From assembly GCF_024347395.1 (NCBI RefSeq), contig NZ_AP025472.1:2604001-2668000 (forward strand): DNA of 64,000 bases, given 5' to 3'. The stretch comes from Vibrio cortegadensis (GTDB taxonomy: Bacteria; Pseudomonadota; Gammaproteobacteria; Enterobacterales; Vibrionaceae). The position numbers and the translations under genes are program-made. Positions 25,625-33,949 of the stretch are shown one piece after another. Under the pieces are notes generated by a model. It was not told the origin of the DNA. It saw only the letters and a list, made by a program, of their open reading frames with translations, and made no database searches. Numbering within the stretch: position 1 is the first letter of the stretch; each line of letters opens with the position of its first letter.

Positions 25625-26215
25625 ATGCTAGACAGCATTAAAGAAAGCTTTACAGAAAGTATTCAAATTCAAATTGCAGCAGCAGAAGCGCTACCCGATG
25701 CCATTACTCACGCAGCACAAGCGATGGTCGCAAGTTTGCTCAATGGTAACAAAGTGCTTTGCTGTGGTAACGGTGGTTCAGCCTCAAACGCACAACAGTT
25801 CGTTTCATGCCTACTGAATCGCTTTGAAACAGAGCGTCCAAGCTTACCTGCAATGGCGCTTACAGCTGACACAACCACGCTTACCGCTGTCGCTAATGAT
25901 TACCACTATGAAGAAATTTTCTCGAAGCAAGTAAGAGCTTTTGGACAACCGGGTGATTTGCTACTCGCTATTTCAACTAGCGGTAACAGCAAAAATATCA
26001 TCAAAGCAATGGAAGCGGCTGTAACTAGAGATATGACTATCATTGCTTTTACAGGCAAAGATGGGGGAGAAATGGCTGGCCTACTTGGCGAACACGATGT
26101 TGAAATCAGAATACCATCTCATCGTACCGCTCGAATTCACGAAGTTCATATGGTCACATTGCATTGCTTATGCGATCTTGTCGATCAAGTTCTTTTTCCC
26201 GCTCATGAAGAGTAG
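25625..26215 (+). CDS. diaA: DnaA initiator-associating protein DiaA
   Basis: DiaA is a SIS-fold tetramer that binds DnaA and promotes its orderly assembly on oriC in E. coli. The 196-aa length equals E. coli DiaA. SIS hallmarks are GNGGSASNAQQFVSCLLNRFE around residues 45-65 and AISTSGNSKNIIKAME around 115-130. The related phosphoheptose isomerase GmhA has the same fold; operon position between yraN and dolP favours DiaA. The window also encodes the helicase loader dciA, another initiation factor. Confidence 0.92.
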   Translation: MLDSIKESFTESIQIQIAAAEALPDAITHAAQAMVASLLNGNKVLCCGNGGSASNAQQFVSCLLNRFETERPSLPAMALTADTTTLTAVANDYHYEEIFSKQVRAFGQPGDLLLAISTSGNSKNIIKAMEAAVTRDMTIIAFTGKDGGEMAGLLGEHDVEIRIPSHRTARIHEVHMVTLHCLCDLVDQVLFPAHEE

Positions 26216-26226
26216 AGAGAAAAATC

Positions 26227-26817
26227 ATGCGCTTACTAAAAACATTTAGCCTCATCCTGATTGCCTTCAACTTAACAGGCTGTGCGGGATTATTCATTGC
26301 AGGAGCCGCCACAACTGCAAATTTAGTGACCGATACACGAAGCACCCAAGAGATTTGGCAAGATAATAATCTTGAATTTGAAATCGCAGCAATTGGCAAT
26401 AAAGCGCCATTTAAAGGGCAAGTTCGTATCACCGCAAGTTCATATCACGGTACTGTTGTTTTAATGGGACAAGCAAGCACTGCAGAGTACCTAAATAACT
26501 TTGAAAATAAGGCTCGAGCTATCGATGGCGTGAACGTTATCCATAACCAAGTCAGAGTGAAAACGCCATTAAGCGTCACCGAAATGAGTACGGACAGCTG
26601 GATCACCACTAAAGTTAAATCTGCTCTGTTAACCGATTCAGAACTCAATGGGGTCAAAATAAAAGTCATTACTGAAGATAAAGAGGTATTCTTGTTAGGT
26701 TACGTCTCTCACCAACAAGCTGATATTGCGACAAAAATCGCACGTAACATTTCTGGCGTCAAACAAGTTATTAGAGCTTTTCAGTACGCAGAAGACACGG
26801 CATCCACCGCAGACTAA
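26227..26817 (+). CDS. dolP: Outer-membrane lipoprotein DolP with two BON domains
   Basis: DolP (YraP) is an outer-membrane lipoprotein that binds anionic phospholipid at division sites and supports envelope integrity. The 196-aa precursor has a signal peptide ending in the lipobox LTGC. Two BON domains follow: roughly residues 48-115 (KAPFKGQVRITASSYHGTVVLMGQ) and 120-190 (DSWITTKVKSALLTDSELNGVKIKV). It is the last gene of the lpoA-yraN-diaA-dolP operon and ends at a strong terminator. Confidence 0.95.
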   Translation: MRLLKTFSLILIAFNLTGCAGLFIAGAATTANLVTDTRSTQEIWQDNNLEFEIAAIGNKAPFKGQVRITASSYHGTVVLMGQASTAEYLNNFENKARAIDGVNVIHNQVRVKTPLSVTEMSTDSWITTKVKSALLTDSELNGVKIKVITEDKEVFLLGYVSHQQADIATKIARNISGVKQVIRAFQYAEDTASTAD

Positions 26818-26871
26818 TGCTGATAGAATAATACTGACAGAATAATGATTCATCAGTGTTTTTCAGACACA

Positions 26872-26898
26872 AAAAAAGCAGCTTATCGCTGCTTTTTT
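26872..26898. terminator. Bidirectional terminator between dolP and sspB
   Basis: A perfect stem (AAAAAAGCAGC / GCTGCTTTTTT around a five-base loop) lies between convergent genes, with a T-run on each strand. Confidence 0.92.
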
Positions 26899-26926
26899 AT
26901 ATCCAGGTAAATACTCTCACCTGAAT

Positions 26927-27418
26927 TTACTTAATGACTCTTAAGCTTGGCTTGCCTTTCGGTCTTGGTGGCTCTGAATCAGGTTCAGGTGCTTCACCTT
27001 CTTCGATTTCAGAACTTGCGACACTTAGTGTTGGAGCCTCATCATTTTCAAAAGGTGACTCTTCGATCCCTTCTTCCAATGCCTCCATGTACGCTTCTTC
27101 TGGTTCAAACATCGTTCCTGCTCCATTTTCACGAGCATAAATAGCTTGAACAGCATACAAAGGTACAATCACTACGTGTGGGCGACCACTAAAACGAGCA
27201 TTAAAGGTGATAGCGTCATCACCTAGCTCTAACTGCCCCACCGCGCGAGGCGCAATATTCAAAATGATCTGACCATCTTGAATAAACTCTTCTGGAACAC
27301 GAACCCCAGGAAGAGTGGCTTCAACCACAACATGCGGTGTTAATTCATTATCAACCAGCCAGTCATAAAATGCTCGAAGCATATAAGGACGACGTGGTGT
27401 CATTTTTGCGATATCCAT
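26927..27418 (-). CDS. sspB: ClpXP protease specificity factor SspB
   Basis: SspB delivers ssrA-tagged proteins and anti-sigma fragments such as processed RseA to ClpXP. The 163-aa protein (E. coli 165) has the substrate-binding domain in residues 5-110 (RRPYMLRAFYDWLVDNELTPHVVV). An acidic flexible linker follows, and the C-terminal ClpX-binding peptide is GKPSLRVIK. It lies 11 bases downstream of sspA in one operon. The degS gene in this window starts the RseA cleavage cascade that SspB helps finish. Confidence 0.97.
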   Translation of the reverse strand: MDIAKMTPRRPYMLRAFYDWLVDNELTPHVVVEATLPGVRVPEEFIQDGQIILNIAPRAVGQLELGDDAITFNARFSGRPHVVIVPLYAVQAIYARENGAGTMFEPEEAYMEALEEGIEESPFENDEAPTLSVASSEIEEGEAPEPDSEPPRPKGKPSLRVIK

Positions 27419-27429
27419 GAACTCGACCG

Positions 27430-28065
27430 TTAGTGAGTTAAACGCATCTCACGTTCAGCTTCAGTTAAAGATGCTAAGAATGAATCACGTTCAAATACGC
27501 GGTTCATGTAAATCTTAAGTTCTTTAGAACCAGGACCAATAAGTTCAATACCTAGTTCAGGCAAACGCCATAATAGAGGAGCTAGGTAGCAATCGATCAA
27601 GCTAAATTCTTCACTCATGAAGTACGCATATTCAGCGAAAACAGGACCAAGAGTTAGAAGGTCATTACGAAGCTTAACGCGTGCCGCTTCAGACTCTTCA
27701 GCATTGCCTTTTACGATTTTTTCAGCAACTGAGTACCAGTTACGTTCAATTCGGTACATCATTAGACGGCTATTGCCGCGAGCTACTGGATATACAGGCA
27801 TCAATGGTGGATGAGGGAAACGCTCATCTAGATATTCCATGATGATCTTTGAATCGTATAACGCTAGTTCGCGATCAACCAGAGTCGGTACTGATTTGTA
27901 AGGGTTAAGTTCAATTAACTCTGCTGGTAAATTTGCTTCATCAACAAGTTCAACTTCAACACTTACGCCTTTTTCAGCTAGAACAATACGAACCTGATGG
28001 CTATACATATCAGATGCACTTGAGAATAGAGTCATCACAGAACGTTTATTGGCAGCTACAGCCAT
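27430..28065 (-). CDS. sspA: Stringent starvation protein A
   Basis: SspA is a glutathione-transferase-like protein that binds RNA polymerase and affects stress and acid resistance. The 211-aa protein matches E. coli SspA over most of its length, including MAVAANKRSVMTLFS, SHQVRIVLAEKGV and EYLDERFPHPPLMPVYPVARG. The frame extends 19 codons upstream into a terminator; ATG at 28065 is preceded by GGAGG and gives the canonical N terminus. A terminator for petABC lies only 30-50 bases upstream, so a promoter for sspA must be squeezed nearby or read-through occurs. Confidence 0.98.
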   Translation of the reverse strand: MAVAANKRSVMTLFSSASDMYSHQVRIVLAEKGVSVEVELVDEANLPAELIELNPYKSVPTLVDRELALYDSKIIMEYLDERFPHPPLMPVYPVARGNSRLMMYRIERNWYSVAEKIVKGNAEESEAARVKLRNDLLTLGPVFAEYAYFMSEEFSLIDCYLAPLLWRLPELGIELIGPGSKELKIYMNRVFERDSFLASLTEAEREMRLTH

Positions 28066-28086
28066 GGAGCCTCCGGCAGTTACAGA

Positions 28087-28117
28087 TAAAAAAACAATGG
28101 AGGCTAAGCCTCCATTG
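28087..28117 (-). terminator. Terminator of the petABC operon
   Basis: A perfect 10-bp stem CAATGGAGGC / GCCTCCATTG with a three-base loop is followed on the minus strand by TTTTTTT. It stands between petC and sspA. Confidence 0.92.
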
Positions 28118-28151
28118 CACATTTAATAATTAGCACGAAATGATAGCACAA

Positions 28152-28889
28152 TTAGTGCACATCACGCCAATACTCTTTCTTCAGCAATACCACTACGATA
28201 GTGAACAATACTAAGAAAGCCATTACCCACCAACCTAACGCATGACGCTCTAATTGAACAGGGTCACCTGAGTACTCAAGGAAGTTCACTAAATCACGAA
28301 CCGCATTGTCATACTCGCCTGAACTTAGCTCACCAGTACCGTCTGTCTCGATATCGACAATAACCTGAACTTCTTCACCATCAACCATATGCGTTTCAAA
28401 CACGGCACTTGGGATACCTTGAAGCTCTTCAAGAACGTGTGGCATACCAACGCTTGGGAATACAGTGTTATTCACGCCAAATGGACGCGAAGGATCTGCA
28501 TAAAAAGAGCGTAGATAAGTGTATAGCCAATCCGTACCACGAACACGAGCAACCAGAGTCAAGTCTGGTGGCGGAGCACCGAACCAGTTAGCGGCCTGTT
28601 TTGGTGGCATTGAATTAACCATCAAGCTACCGATTTTTGTCTCAGGGTCAAAAATCAGATTCTCTTTCATTAAATCAGCAGGAATGCCCAAGTCCGTCGC
28701 AACACGTTCATAGCGTTGGTATTGAGTTGAGTGACAACCAAGACAGTAGTTAGCAAAAAGCTTCGCACCATTTTGTAGTGATGCTTTATCACTCATATCA
28801 TTATTCGCACTATCTAAGTGAACGCCTGCACCAGCAGCTAATGCTAAAGATGGCAGCATTGCAAATAGTATTACAATCCATTTTTTCAT
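28152..28889 (-). CDS. petC: Cytochrome c1 of the bc1 complex
   Basis: Cytochrome c1 passes electrons from the Rieske centre to a soluble c-type cytochrome in the periplasm. The 245-aa precursor has a signal peptide (cleavage near ALAAG), a covalent heme site CLGCH at about residue 49-53, and a Met ligand candidate in the SMPPKQAANWFGAPPPDL or later region. A C-terminal membrane anchor (WWVMAFLVLFTIVVVLLKKEYW) follows. It overlaps petB by four bases and ends the operon. Confidence 0.97.
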   Translation of the reverse strand: MKKWIVILFAMLPSLALAAGAGVHLDSANNDMSDKASLQNGAKLFANYCLGCHSTQYQRYERVATDLGIPADLMKENLIFDPETKIGSLMVNSMPPKQAANWFGAPPPDLTLVARVRGTDWLYTYLRSFYADPSRPFGVNNTVFPSVGMPHVLEELQGIPSAVFETHMVDGEEVQVIVDIETDGTGELSSGEYDNAVRDLVNFLEYSGDPVQLERHALGWWVMAFLVLFTIVVVLLKKEYWRDVH

Positions 28890-30151
28890 TTGAATTTCAC
28901 CCTCTTTGGTAATGGTTTCGTCGCTTCATTTTTGCTGTAAACGAAAAGCAGAACGAAGAACATGAAATAACCTAAGCTAAATATTTGAGCCAGTAGTGTA
29001 TATGTCGGCGTTGCAGGCAGTGCACCTAAAATACCCAGCGCAATAAAGCTGATGGTGAATTGAATAATGTTAATTAGATGCAGTTTGCTACGGTAACGGT
29101 ATGAACGTACTTTACAACGATCAAGCCATGGTAGTAGGAATAGCACAACAATCGATGCGCCCATTGCAATAACACCAATGAGTTTATCTGGAACCGCACG
29201 CAAAATTGCGTAGAACGGCGTGAAGTACCACACAGGAGCAATGTGTTCAGGAGTCTTCAGCGGGTTTGCAGCTTCAAAGTTTGGTCCTTCTAGGAAGTAA
29301 CCGCCCATTTCAGGGTTGAAGAACAGAACGTAACAGAAGAAGAACAAGAACCCAGCAATGCCGACCATATCTTTAACCGTTCCATAAGGATGGAATGGAA
29401 TAGAGTCGATAATGTCGTACTTCTTAGTGTAGTTTTCGTGGAACTTGAATTGCGTTTTGTAATCGTCGCCCATACTACCTTTAGGAAGTTTGGTTTCAAT
29501 TCCGTCTGGGTTGTTTGAACCCACCTCATGCAGCGCAAGGATATGCAATACAATAAGTAGCAACAGAACGATTGGCAGCGCAATTACATGCAAGGCGAAG
29601 AAACGGTTTAGTGTCGCACCAGAGATAATGTAGTCACCACGGATCCAAAGCGTTAAATCGTCGCCAATCACTGGAATTGCACCAAATAGCGAGATAATAA
29701 CTTGAGCTCCCCAGTAAGACATTTGTCCCCATGGCAATAGGTAACCCATGAAAGCTTCAGCCATCAGCACTAAGAAGATCAACATACCAAATAGCCACAA
29801 GAGTTCACGAGGCTTCTGGTATGAACCATAGATAAGACCACGGAACATGTGTAGATAAATCACAACAAAGAATGCTGAGGCTCCGGTGGAGTGCATATAA
29901 CGCAACAACCAACCATACTCAACATCACGCATGATATATTCAACCGATGCAAACGCGCCTTCACCAGATGGTACGTAGTTCATTGTTAGCCATACACCAG
30001 TTAAGATTTGGTTAACCAAAACAAGCATTGCTAATGAACCAAAAAAGTACCAAAAGTTGAACGTTTTTGGCATTGGATATTCTGATAGATGCTTTTTATA
30101 AGCATCCATCATTGGTAATCGTTTTTCGACCCAATCAAGTAGTCCTTGCAT
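28886..30151 (-). CDS. petB: Cytochrome b of the bc1 complex
   Basis: Cytochrome b is the membrane core of ubiquinol:cytochrome c reductase and carries both b hemes. The 421-aa protein has about eight membrane helices. Paired heme-ligand histidines lie in RYMHSTGASAFFVVIYLHMFRG and in FALHVIALPIVLLLLIVLHILALHEVG. The quinol-site motif appears as PEHIAPVWYFTPFYAILRAVPDK (PVWY in place of the common PEWY). Ends overlap petA by one base and petC by four. Confidence 0.97.
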   Translation of the reverse strand: MQGLLDWVEKRLPMMDAYKKHLSEYPMPKTFNFWYFFGSLAMLVLVNQILTGVWLTMNYVPSGEGAFASVEYIMRDVEYGWLLRYMHSTGASAFFVVIYLHMFRGLIYGSYQKPRELLWLFGMLIFLVLMAEAFMGYLLPWGQMSYWGAQVIISLFGAIPVIGDDLTLWIRGDYIISGATLNRFFALHVIALPIVLLLLIVLHILALHEVGSNNPDGIETKLPKGSMGDDYKTQFKFHENYTKKYDIIDSIPFHPYGTVKDMVGIAGFLFFFCYVLFFNPEMGGYFLEGPNFEAANPLKTPEHIAPVWYFTPFYAILRAVPDKLIGVIAMGASIVVLFLLPWLDRCKVRSYRYRSKLHLINIIQFTISFIALGILGALPATPTYTLLAQIFSLGYFMFFVLLFVYSKNEATKPLPKRVKFK

Positions 30152-30741
30152 TACGCATCTCCCTCATCAATACCGATCATGATCGTCGTATCACTTAAAT
30201 ACATATGCTTAGGCACAACGAGGTTCAACGGTGCTGGTACTCCTTGGAAAACTCGGCCAGCCATATCAAACTTAGAACCATGGCATGGACAGAAGAATCC
30301 AGATTTGACACCTTGAACTTGTTCCGCAAAAGAATCAGGTAAATAAGTAGGCGAACAACCTAGGTGTGTACAAAAGCCAACGGCAATGAAAAACTCTGGC
30401 TTAATTGAGCGGTAAGCATTTTGAGCATATTCAGGCTGTTGTTCTTCCGTTGATGAAGGGTCTCGTAACTGTTCATTAATTGAATCAAGGTTTTTTAGCA
30501 CTGATTCTGCGCGGCGAACCACCCAGACAGGCTTACCTTGCCATTCAACACGAACCATCTGACCAGCTTCAAGTTTACTAACATCAACTTCCACCGGAGC
30601 ACCTGCCGCTTTCGCTTTAGCACTCGGGTTCCATGATTTAATAAAAGGAACGGCTACCGCTGCTGCTCCCAAACCACCAACAACTGCTGTTGTTGCGGTT
30701 AAGAAACGTCTACGACCGTTATTTAAAGGCGCGTTGCTCAT
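30151..30741 (-). CDS. petA: Rieske iron-sulfur subunit of the bc1 complex
   Basis: The Rieske protein takes the first electron from ubiquinol. The 196-aa protein begins with a twin-arginine-like sequence (RRRFLTATTAVVGG at residues 10-23) that doubles as its membrane anchor. The 2Fe-2S ligands lie in CTHLGC and CPCHGS. It is first in petABC; E. coli lacks this complex, so it marks a respiratory chain with a bc1 branch. A strong promoter lies at 30840-30868. The ATG overlaps a 12-codon uORF that has a better Shine-Dalgarno. Confidence 0.97.
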   Translation of the reverse strand: MSNAPLNNGRRRFLTATTAVVGGLGAAAVAVPFIKSWNPSAKAKAAGAPVEVDVSKLEAGQMVRVEWQGKPVWVVRRAESVLKNLDSINEQLRDPSSTEEQQPEYAQNAYRSIKPEFFIAVGFCTHLGCSPTYLPDSFAEQVQGVKSGFFCPCHGSKFDMAGRVFQGVPAPLNLVVPKHMYLSDTTIMIGIDEGDA

Positions 30742-30839
30742 CCAAACATTCTCCCATTTGCTCCTTTTGGATTATTATTATTCCGCTTACAGAGCATGGC
30801 TAACAAAAGTATAAATTTAGTTCTATTTATTAATGCGAA

Positions 30840-30868
30840 ATGATAAATAAAACCCTACTTTTTGACAA
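30840..30868 (-). promoter_or_regulatory. Predicted promoter of petABC
   Basis: On the minus strand TTGTCA (30863-30868) and TATCAT (30840-30845), each five of six, are spaced exactly 17 bases. The start point would be near 30833, about 90 bases before petA. The remaining DNA between petA and rpsI (about 330 bases in all) holds the rpsI terminator and a second hairpin near 31033-31052; no further gene is seen. Confidence 0.65.
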
Positions 30869-30992
30869 GATAAAGCTACCTTTTTGTAACAATCGTAAGG
30901 TAAATCGCCTATGAGGTCACAAAAGAGGCAAAATTCTAAGAATAAGAAATGAAGTTGAACGGGGAAAAGGATTTAGCAGATGCTTAAACGAC

Positions 30993-31018
30993 AAAAAGCT
31001 CGGCATATAGCCGAGCTT
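30993..31018 (-). terminator. Terminator of rplM-rpsI
   Basis: A perfect 9-bp stem AAGCTCGGC / GCCGAGCTT with a five-base loop is followed on the minus strand by TTTTT. It lies about 55 bases beyond the rpsI stop. Confidence 0.85.
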
Positions 31019-31073
31019 CGAACCACAATTCCAGTAATAAAACTGGAGCGTGAACTTTTCTGTAAAAGAAAAA

Positions 31074-31466
31074 TTAACGCTTAGAGAATTGAGGTTTACG
31101 ACGTGCTTTACGTAGACCAACTTTCTTACGTTCAACGCAACGAGCGTCACGCGTAACATAGCCAGCTGCACGTAGAGCAGGACGTAGAGTTTCATCGTAC
31201 TCCATAAGAGCGCGAGTGATACCGTGGCGGATTGCGCCAGCTTGACCAGAAATACCACCACCAGAAACAGTGATGTAAAGGTCAAGTTTTTCAGTTAGTT
31301 CAACTAGCTCAAGAGGTTGTTTAACAACCATACGAGAAGTTGGACGACCGAAGTAAACATCAAGGCTACGCTTGTTGATTACGATCTCACCGCTGCCCGG
31401 TTTGATGAAAACACGAGCTGCTGAGCTTTTGCGACGACCAGTGCCGTAGTATTGATTCTCTGCCAT
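31074..31466 (-). CDS. rpsI: 30S ribosomal protein S9
   Basis: S9 (uS9) is a small-subunit protein whose C-terminal tail contacts P-site tRNA. The protein is 130 aa as in E. coli, starting MAENQYYGTGRRKSSAARVF and ending in the conserved basic tail KARRKPQFSKR. A TTG two codons upstream is in frame, but the ATG gives the normal N terminus. It follows rplM after 15 bases in the conserved rplM-rpsI operon. Confidence 0.99.
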   Translation of the reverse strand: MAENQYYGTGRRKSSAARVFIKPGSGEIVINKRSLDVYFGRPTSRMVVKQPLELVELTEKLDLYITVSGGGISGQAGAIRHGITRALMEYDETLRPALRAAGYVTRDARCVERKKVGLRKARRKPQFSKR

Positions 31467-31481
31467 TTTCAAGATCCCCGA

Positions 31482-31910
31482 TTAGATGTCTAATACTGTT
31501 GGTTGTTGAGCAGTATGGTTATGCTCAGTACCAGCGTAAACTTTAAGCTTACGGTACATAGCACGGCCTAGAGGGCCACGTGGTAACATACCTTTAACTG
31601 CAAGTTCAAGAACCATCTCTGGTTTCTTATCGATCAGCTTTTCAAAAGTGATAGATTTAAGACCACCAGGGAACTCAGAGTGACGGTAATACACTTTACC
31701 TTTAGCTTTGTTACCAGTTACAGCAACTTTCTCAGCGTTAACAACGATGATGTAATCACCAGTGTCTACGTGAGGAGTGTATTCAGCTTTATGTTTGCCA
31801 CGAAGGCGAGATGCAATTTCACTTGCTAGACGGCCAAGAGTTTTACCTTCAGCGTCTACTACATACCAGTCGCGTTTTACAGTTTCTGGTTTAGCAACGA
31901 AAGTTTTCAT
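31482..31910 (-). CDS. rplM: 50S ribosomal protein L13
   Basis: L13 (uL13) is an early-assembly protein of the large subunit. At 142 aa it has the same length as E. coli L13, with conserved blocks MKTFVAKPETVKRDWYVVDAEG, GKHKAEYTPHVDTGDYI and KGMLPRGPLGRAMYRKLKVYAG. It begins the rplM-rpsI operon after a long leader of about 155 bases, which suggests feedback control by L13 as known in related bacteria. Confidence 0.99.
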   Translation of the reverse strand: MKTFVAKPETVKRDWYVVDAEGKTLGRLASEIASRLRGKHKAEYTPHVDTGDYIIVVNAEKVAVTGNKAKGKVYYRHSEFPGGLKSITFEKLIDKKPEMVLELAVKGMLPRGPLGRAMYRKLKVYAGTEHNHTAQQPTVLDI

Positions 31911-32066
31911 GCTAATAATTACCTATTAAAAAAATTTACACTTAAAGGAACAAAATAAATTTGTCCCCACTGTCTAAGAGTACCCAGTCATCACCCCTTC
32001 GAGTGTTGGAGACTCTTGGCTTAGTCAGATTTGACTCATAACTAGAGGCCCGCAGTAACGGTAGGT
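31911..32066 (-). promoter_or_regulatory. Long 5' leader of rplM, possible L13 autoregulatory RNA
   Basis: The predicted rplM transcript carries about 155 untranslated bases. They contain complementary stretches (for example GAGTCTCCAACACTC near 32008) that could form a hairpin domain. Gammaproteobacteria are known to have an L13-binding leader here. I infer the role from position; I did not derive a full consensus fold. Confidence 0.4.
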
Positions 32067-32072
32067 CGCAGG

Positions 32073-32101
32073 ATTATAGAGAAGAGCGAAGAAAAAATCA
32101 T
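32073..32101 (-). promoter_or_regulatory. Predicted promoter of rplM-rpsI
   Basis: A perfect TATAAT (32073-32078) is followed by a GC-rich discriminator (CCTGCGACC), typical of growth-rate-controlled ribosomal promoters. The -35 at 17 bases, ATGATT, is weak. Confidence 0.6.
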
Positions 32102-32171
32102 CTCTTTTTGAACATAATCACGAATTATTTTCTTCTTATAAGGTAAGCGTGATCGAGTTCTTCTCTTTATC

Positions 32172-33275
32172 TTACGCTAAATGCTCTTTTGCTAAGTAAT
32201 CATGACTCTGCATTTCGATTAATCGCGACTGACAACGTTTAAATTCAAACTCCAAAATCCCATGGGTATAAAGCGCTTCCATCGACACTTCGGCTGAAAT
32301 AATGAGTTTCACGTTACGTTCATAGAATTCATCCACTAACGCAATAAATCGCCTTGCTGCATCATCAATCGTTGTACTCATCTGAAGAACATCCGCAAGA
32401 AGCACAGTATGATAGATTTTCGATAACTCAATGTAATCATTTTGGCTACGCGCCGATTGGCATAATTGCTCAAAGGTAGCGTGCAATACGCCATCGCTCG
32501 CTTCGATAACATCAATGGTTCTATGATTGATTTCTACTTGCTGTAACTTCGCTTTACCCTCTCCTACAAACTGCTGATAGTAATGGAACAAATTACTATT
32601 CGCCTTTTCATCCAAAGGGTAGTGATAGATTTCAGCTTGTTCTAATGTTCTTAAACGGTAATCAACGCCACTATCCACATTTAATGTCTGGCAGTGCGTT
32701 TGAATCAACTCAATCGCAGGGAGGAAACGAGCACGCTGTAAACCATTACGATAAAGATCTTCAGGTGGGATGTTAGAGGTTGCGACCAATATAACGTTAC
32801 GCTCGAACAGTGCTTTTAACAAAGTGCCCAGAATCATTGCATCAGTAATATCTTTCACAAAGAACTCATCAAAGCAGATGATTTCAGCCTCTTTTTTAAA
32901 TGCATCAGCCACCTTATCTAAAGGGTTTTCTACCTCACTTAATGCTTTTAACTCATCATGAACTCGATACATAAATCGATGAAAGTGCACTCTCATTTTC
33001 CGCTCAGTAGGCAGAGCATCAAAAAAAGTATCCATTAAGTACGTTTTACCACGCCCAACGCCACCCCAAAAATATAATCCTTGCGGAGGCATTGGCTCAG
33101 TCGCCGATTTCCCCAGTAATTTTTTAAACCGACTAGGTTGGATCACTGGTGTATTTAAATACGTCTGAAAGTCATGAAACAACACATCTAAGCTTTCAAC
33201 GGCTTTCTCTTGAGCAGGATCCCGCAGGAAACCTAATTGCAGAATGTCTTGTTCATATTTTTGTATTGGGGTCAT
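32172..33275 (-). CDS. zapE: Cell division protein ZapE, AFG1-like ATPase
   Basis: ZapE (YhcM) is an AFG1-like ATPase that associates with the Z-ring late in division in E. coli and matters under low oxygen. The 367-aa protein (E. coli 375) has Walker A GGVGRGKTYLMDTF near residue 70 and Walker B EIICFDEFFVKDITDAMIL. Sensor motif VATSNIPPEDLYRNGLQR comes next. It is immediately upstream of rplM on the same strand, as in E. coli, and divergent from zapG. Confidence 0.95.
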   Translation of the reverse strand: MTPIQKYEQDILQLGFLRDPAQEKAVESLDVLFHDFQTYLNTPVIQPSRFKKLLGKSATEPMPPQGLYFWGGVGRGKTYLMDTFFDALPTERKMRVHFHRFMYRVHDELKALSEVENPLDKVADAFKKEAEIICFDEFFVKDITDAMILGTLLKALFERNVILVATSNIPPEDLYRNGLQRARFLPAIELIQTHCQTLNVDSGVDYRLRTLEQAEIYHYPLDEKANSNLFHYYQQFVGEGKAKLQQVEINHRTIDVIEASDGVLHATFEQLCQSARSQNDYIELSKIYHTVLLADVLQMSTTIDDAARRFIALVDEFYERNVKLIISAEVSMEALYTHGILEFEFKRCQSRLIEMQSHDYLAKEHLA

Positions 33276-33428
33276 AGGAGCACTACCAGAATAAGGTCGA
33301 GGTCAAACAGCTATCACAGCGTACATGTATTTTTCTTTATTGGCTTGAGCACTCATAGTACCATGTGAACGGGACATGTGTAACCAAACGGTAAAATACA
33401 TGTTAAAAAACAACAATAAGGAGCGACT

Positions 33429-33863
33429 ATGCCTTGGATTTACGCCATTGTTGGCTTGCTAGTTGGTGCAATTTTAGGAATTGTGATTTCTCGACTAACT
33501 ACCCCTCAATATAAGAAGCAGAAAGTGATGCAGAAAGAACTCGATTCTGCAAAATTTGCTTTAGAACAACAACGTCAGGAGCTTGCGGATCACTTTGCGC
33601 AATCAGCAGAGATGCTTGATACACTCGGAAAAGATTACACTAAGCTATATCAACATATGGCGAAAACATCTTCTGAGTTACTTCCCAATACTCCTGAGCA
33701 AGAGAACCCCTTTGTAAAAACCATCGCTCAGCACTCTGATGAAAAAGAGAACTCACAAGAGCAGCAACCAAAAGATTATGCTCAAGGGGCGACAGGGTTA
33801 TTTAAAGATGCTGAAAAAGAGATTATTGAAGCACCCGAAGCGGTTACTGCTAAAGCCTCGTAA
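33429..33863 (+). CDS. zapG: Z-ring associated protein ZapG (YhcB, DUF1043)
   Basis: ZapG (YhcB) is an inner-membrane protein linked to cell division and envelope growth. The 144-aa protein has one N-terminal membrane helix (residues 4-24). A long charged coiled coil (residues 30-85, KVMQKELDSAKFALEQQRQELADHF) and a Pro/Glu-rich C-terminal tail follow, the usual DUF1043 layout. AAGGAG stands before the ATG. It lies between zapE and degQ, matching E. coli order yhcM-yhcB-degQ. Confidence 0.92.
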   Translation: MPWIYAIVGLLVGAILGIVISRLTTPQYKKQKVMQKELDSAKFALEQQRQELADHFAQSAEMLDTLGKDYTKLYQHMAKTSSELLPNTPEQENPFVKTIAQHSDEKENSQEQQPKDYAQGATGLFKDAEKEIIEAPEAVTAKAS

Positions 33864-33949
33864 CATTTGAGCGTTGATTAATTCATCGCAACGGTGAACT
33901 TTGCAAAGGTTTTTGAGTCATAACTCTCACGAGAATAAAGAGGAGTTAT

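Noticed and set aside
25625..26215. Reading the SIS-domain gene as gmhA (phosphoheptose isomerase)
   Set aside because: The fold is shared, but length and position between yraN and dolP match diaA.
28066..28122. N-terminal extension of sspA to 28122
   Set aside because: The extra 19 codons run through the petABC terminator hairpin; the ATG at 28065 has GGAGG and the conserved N terminus.
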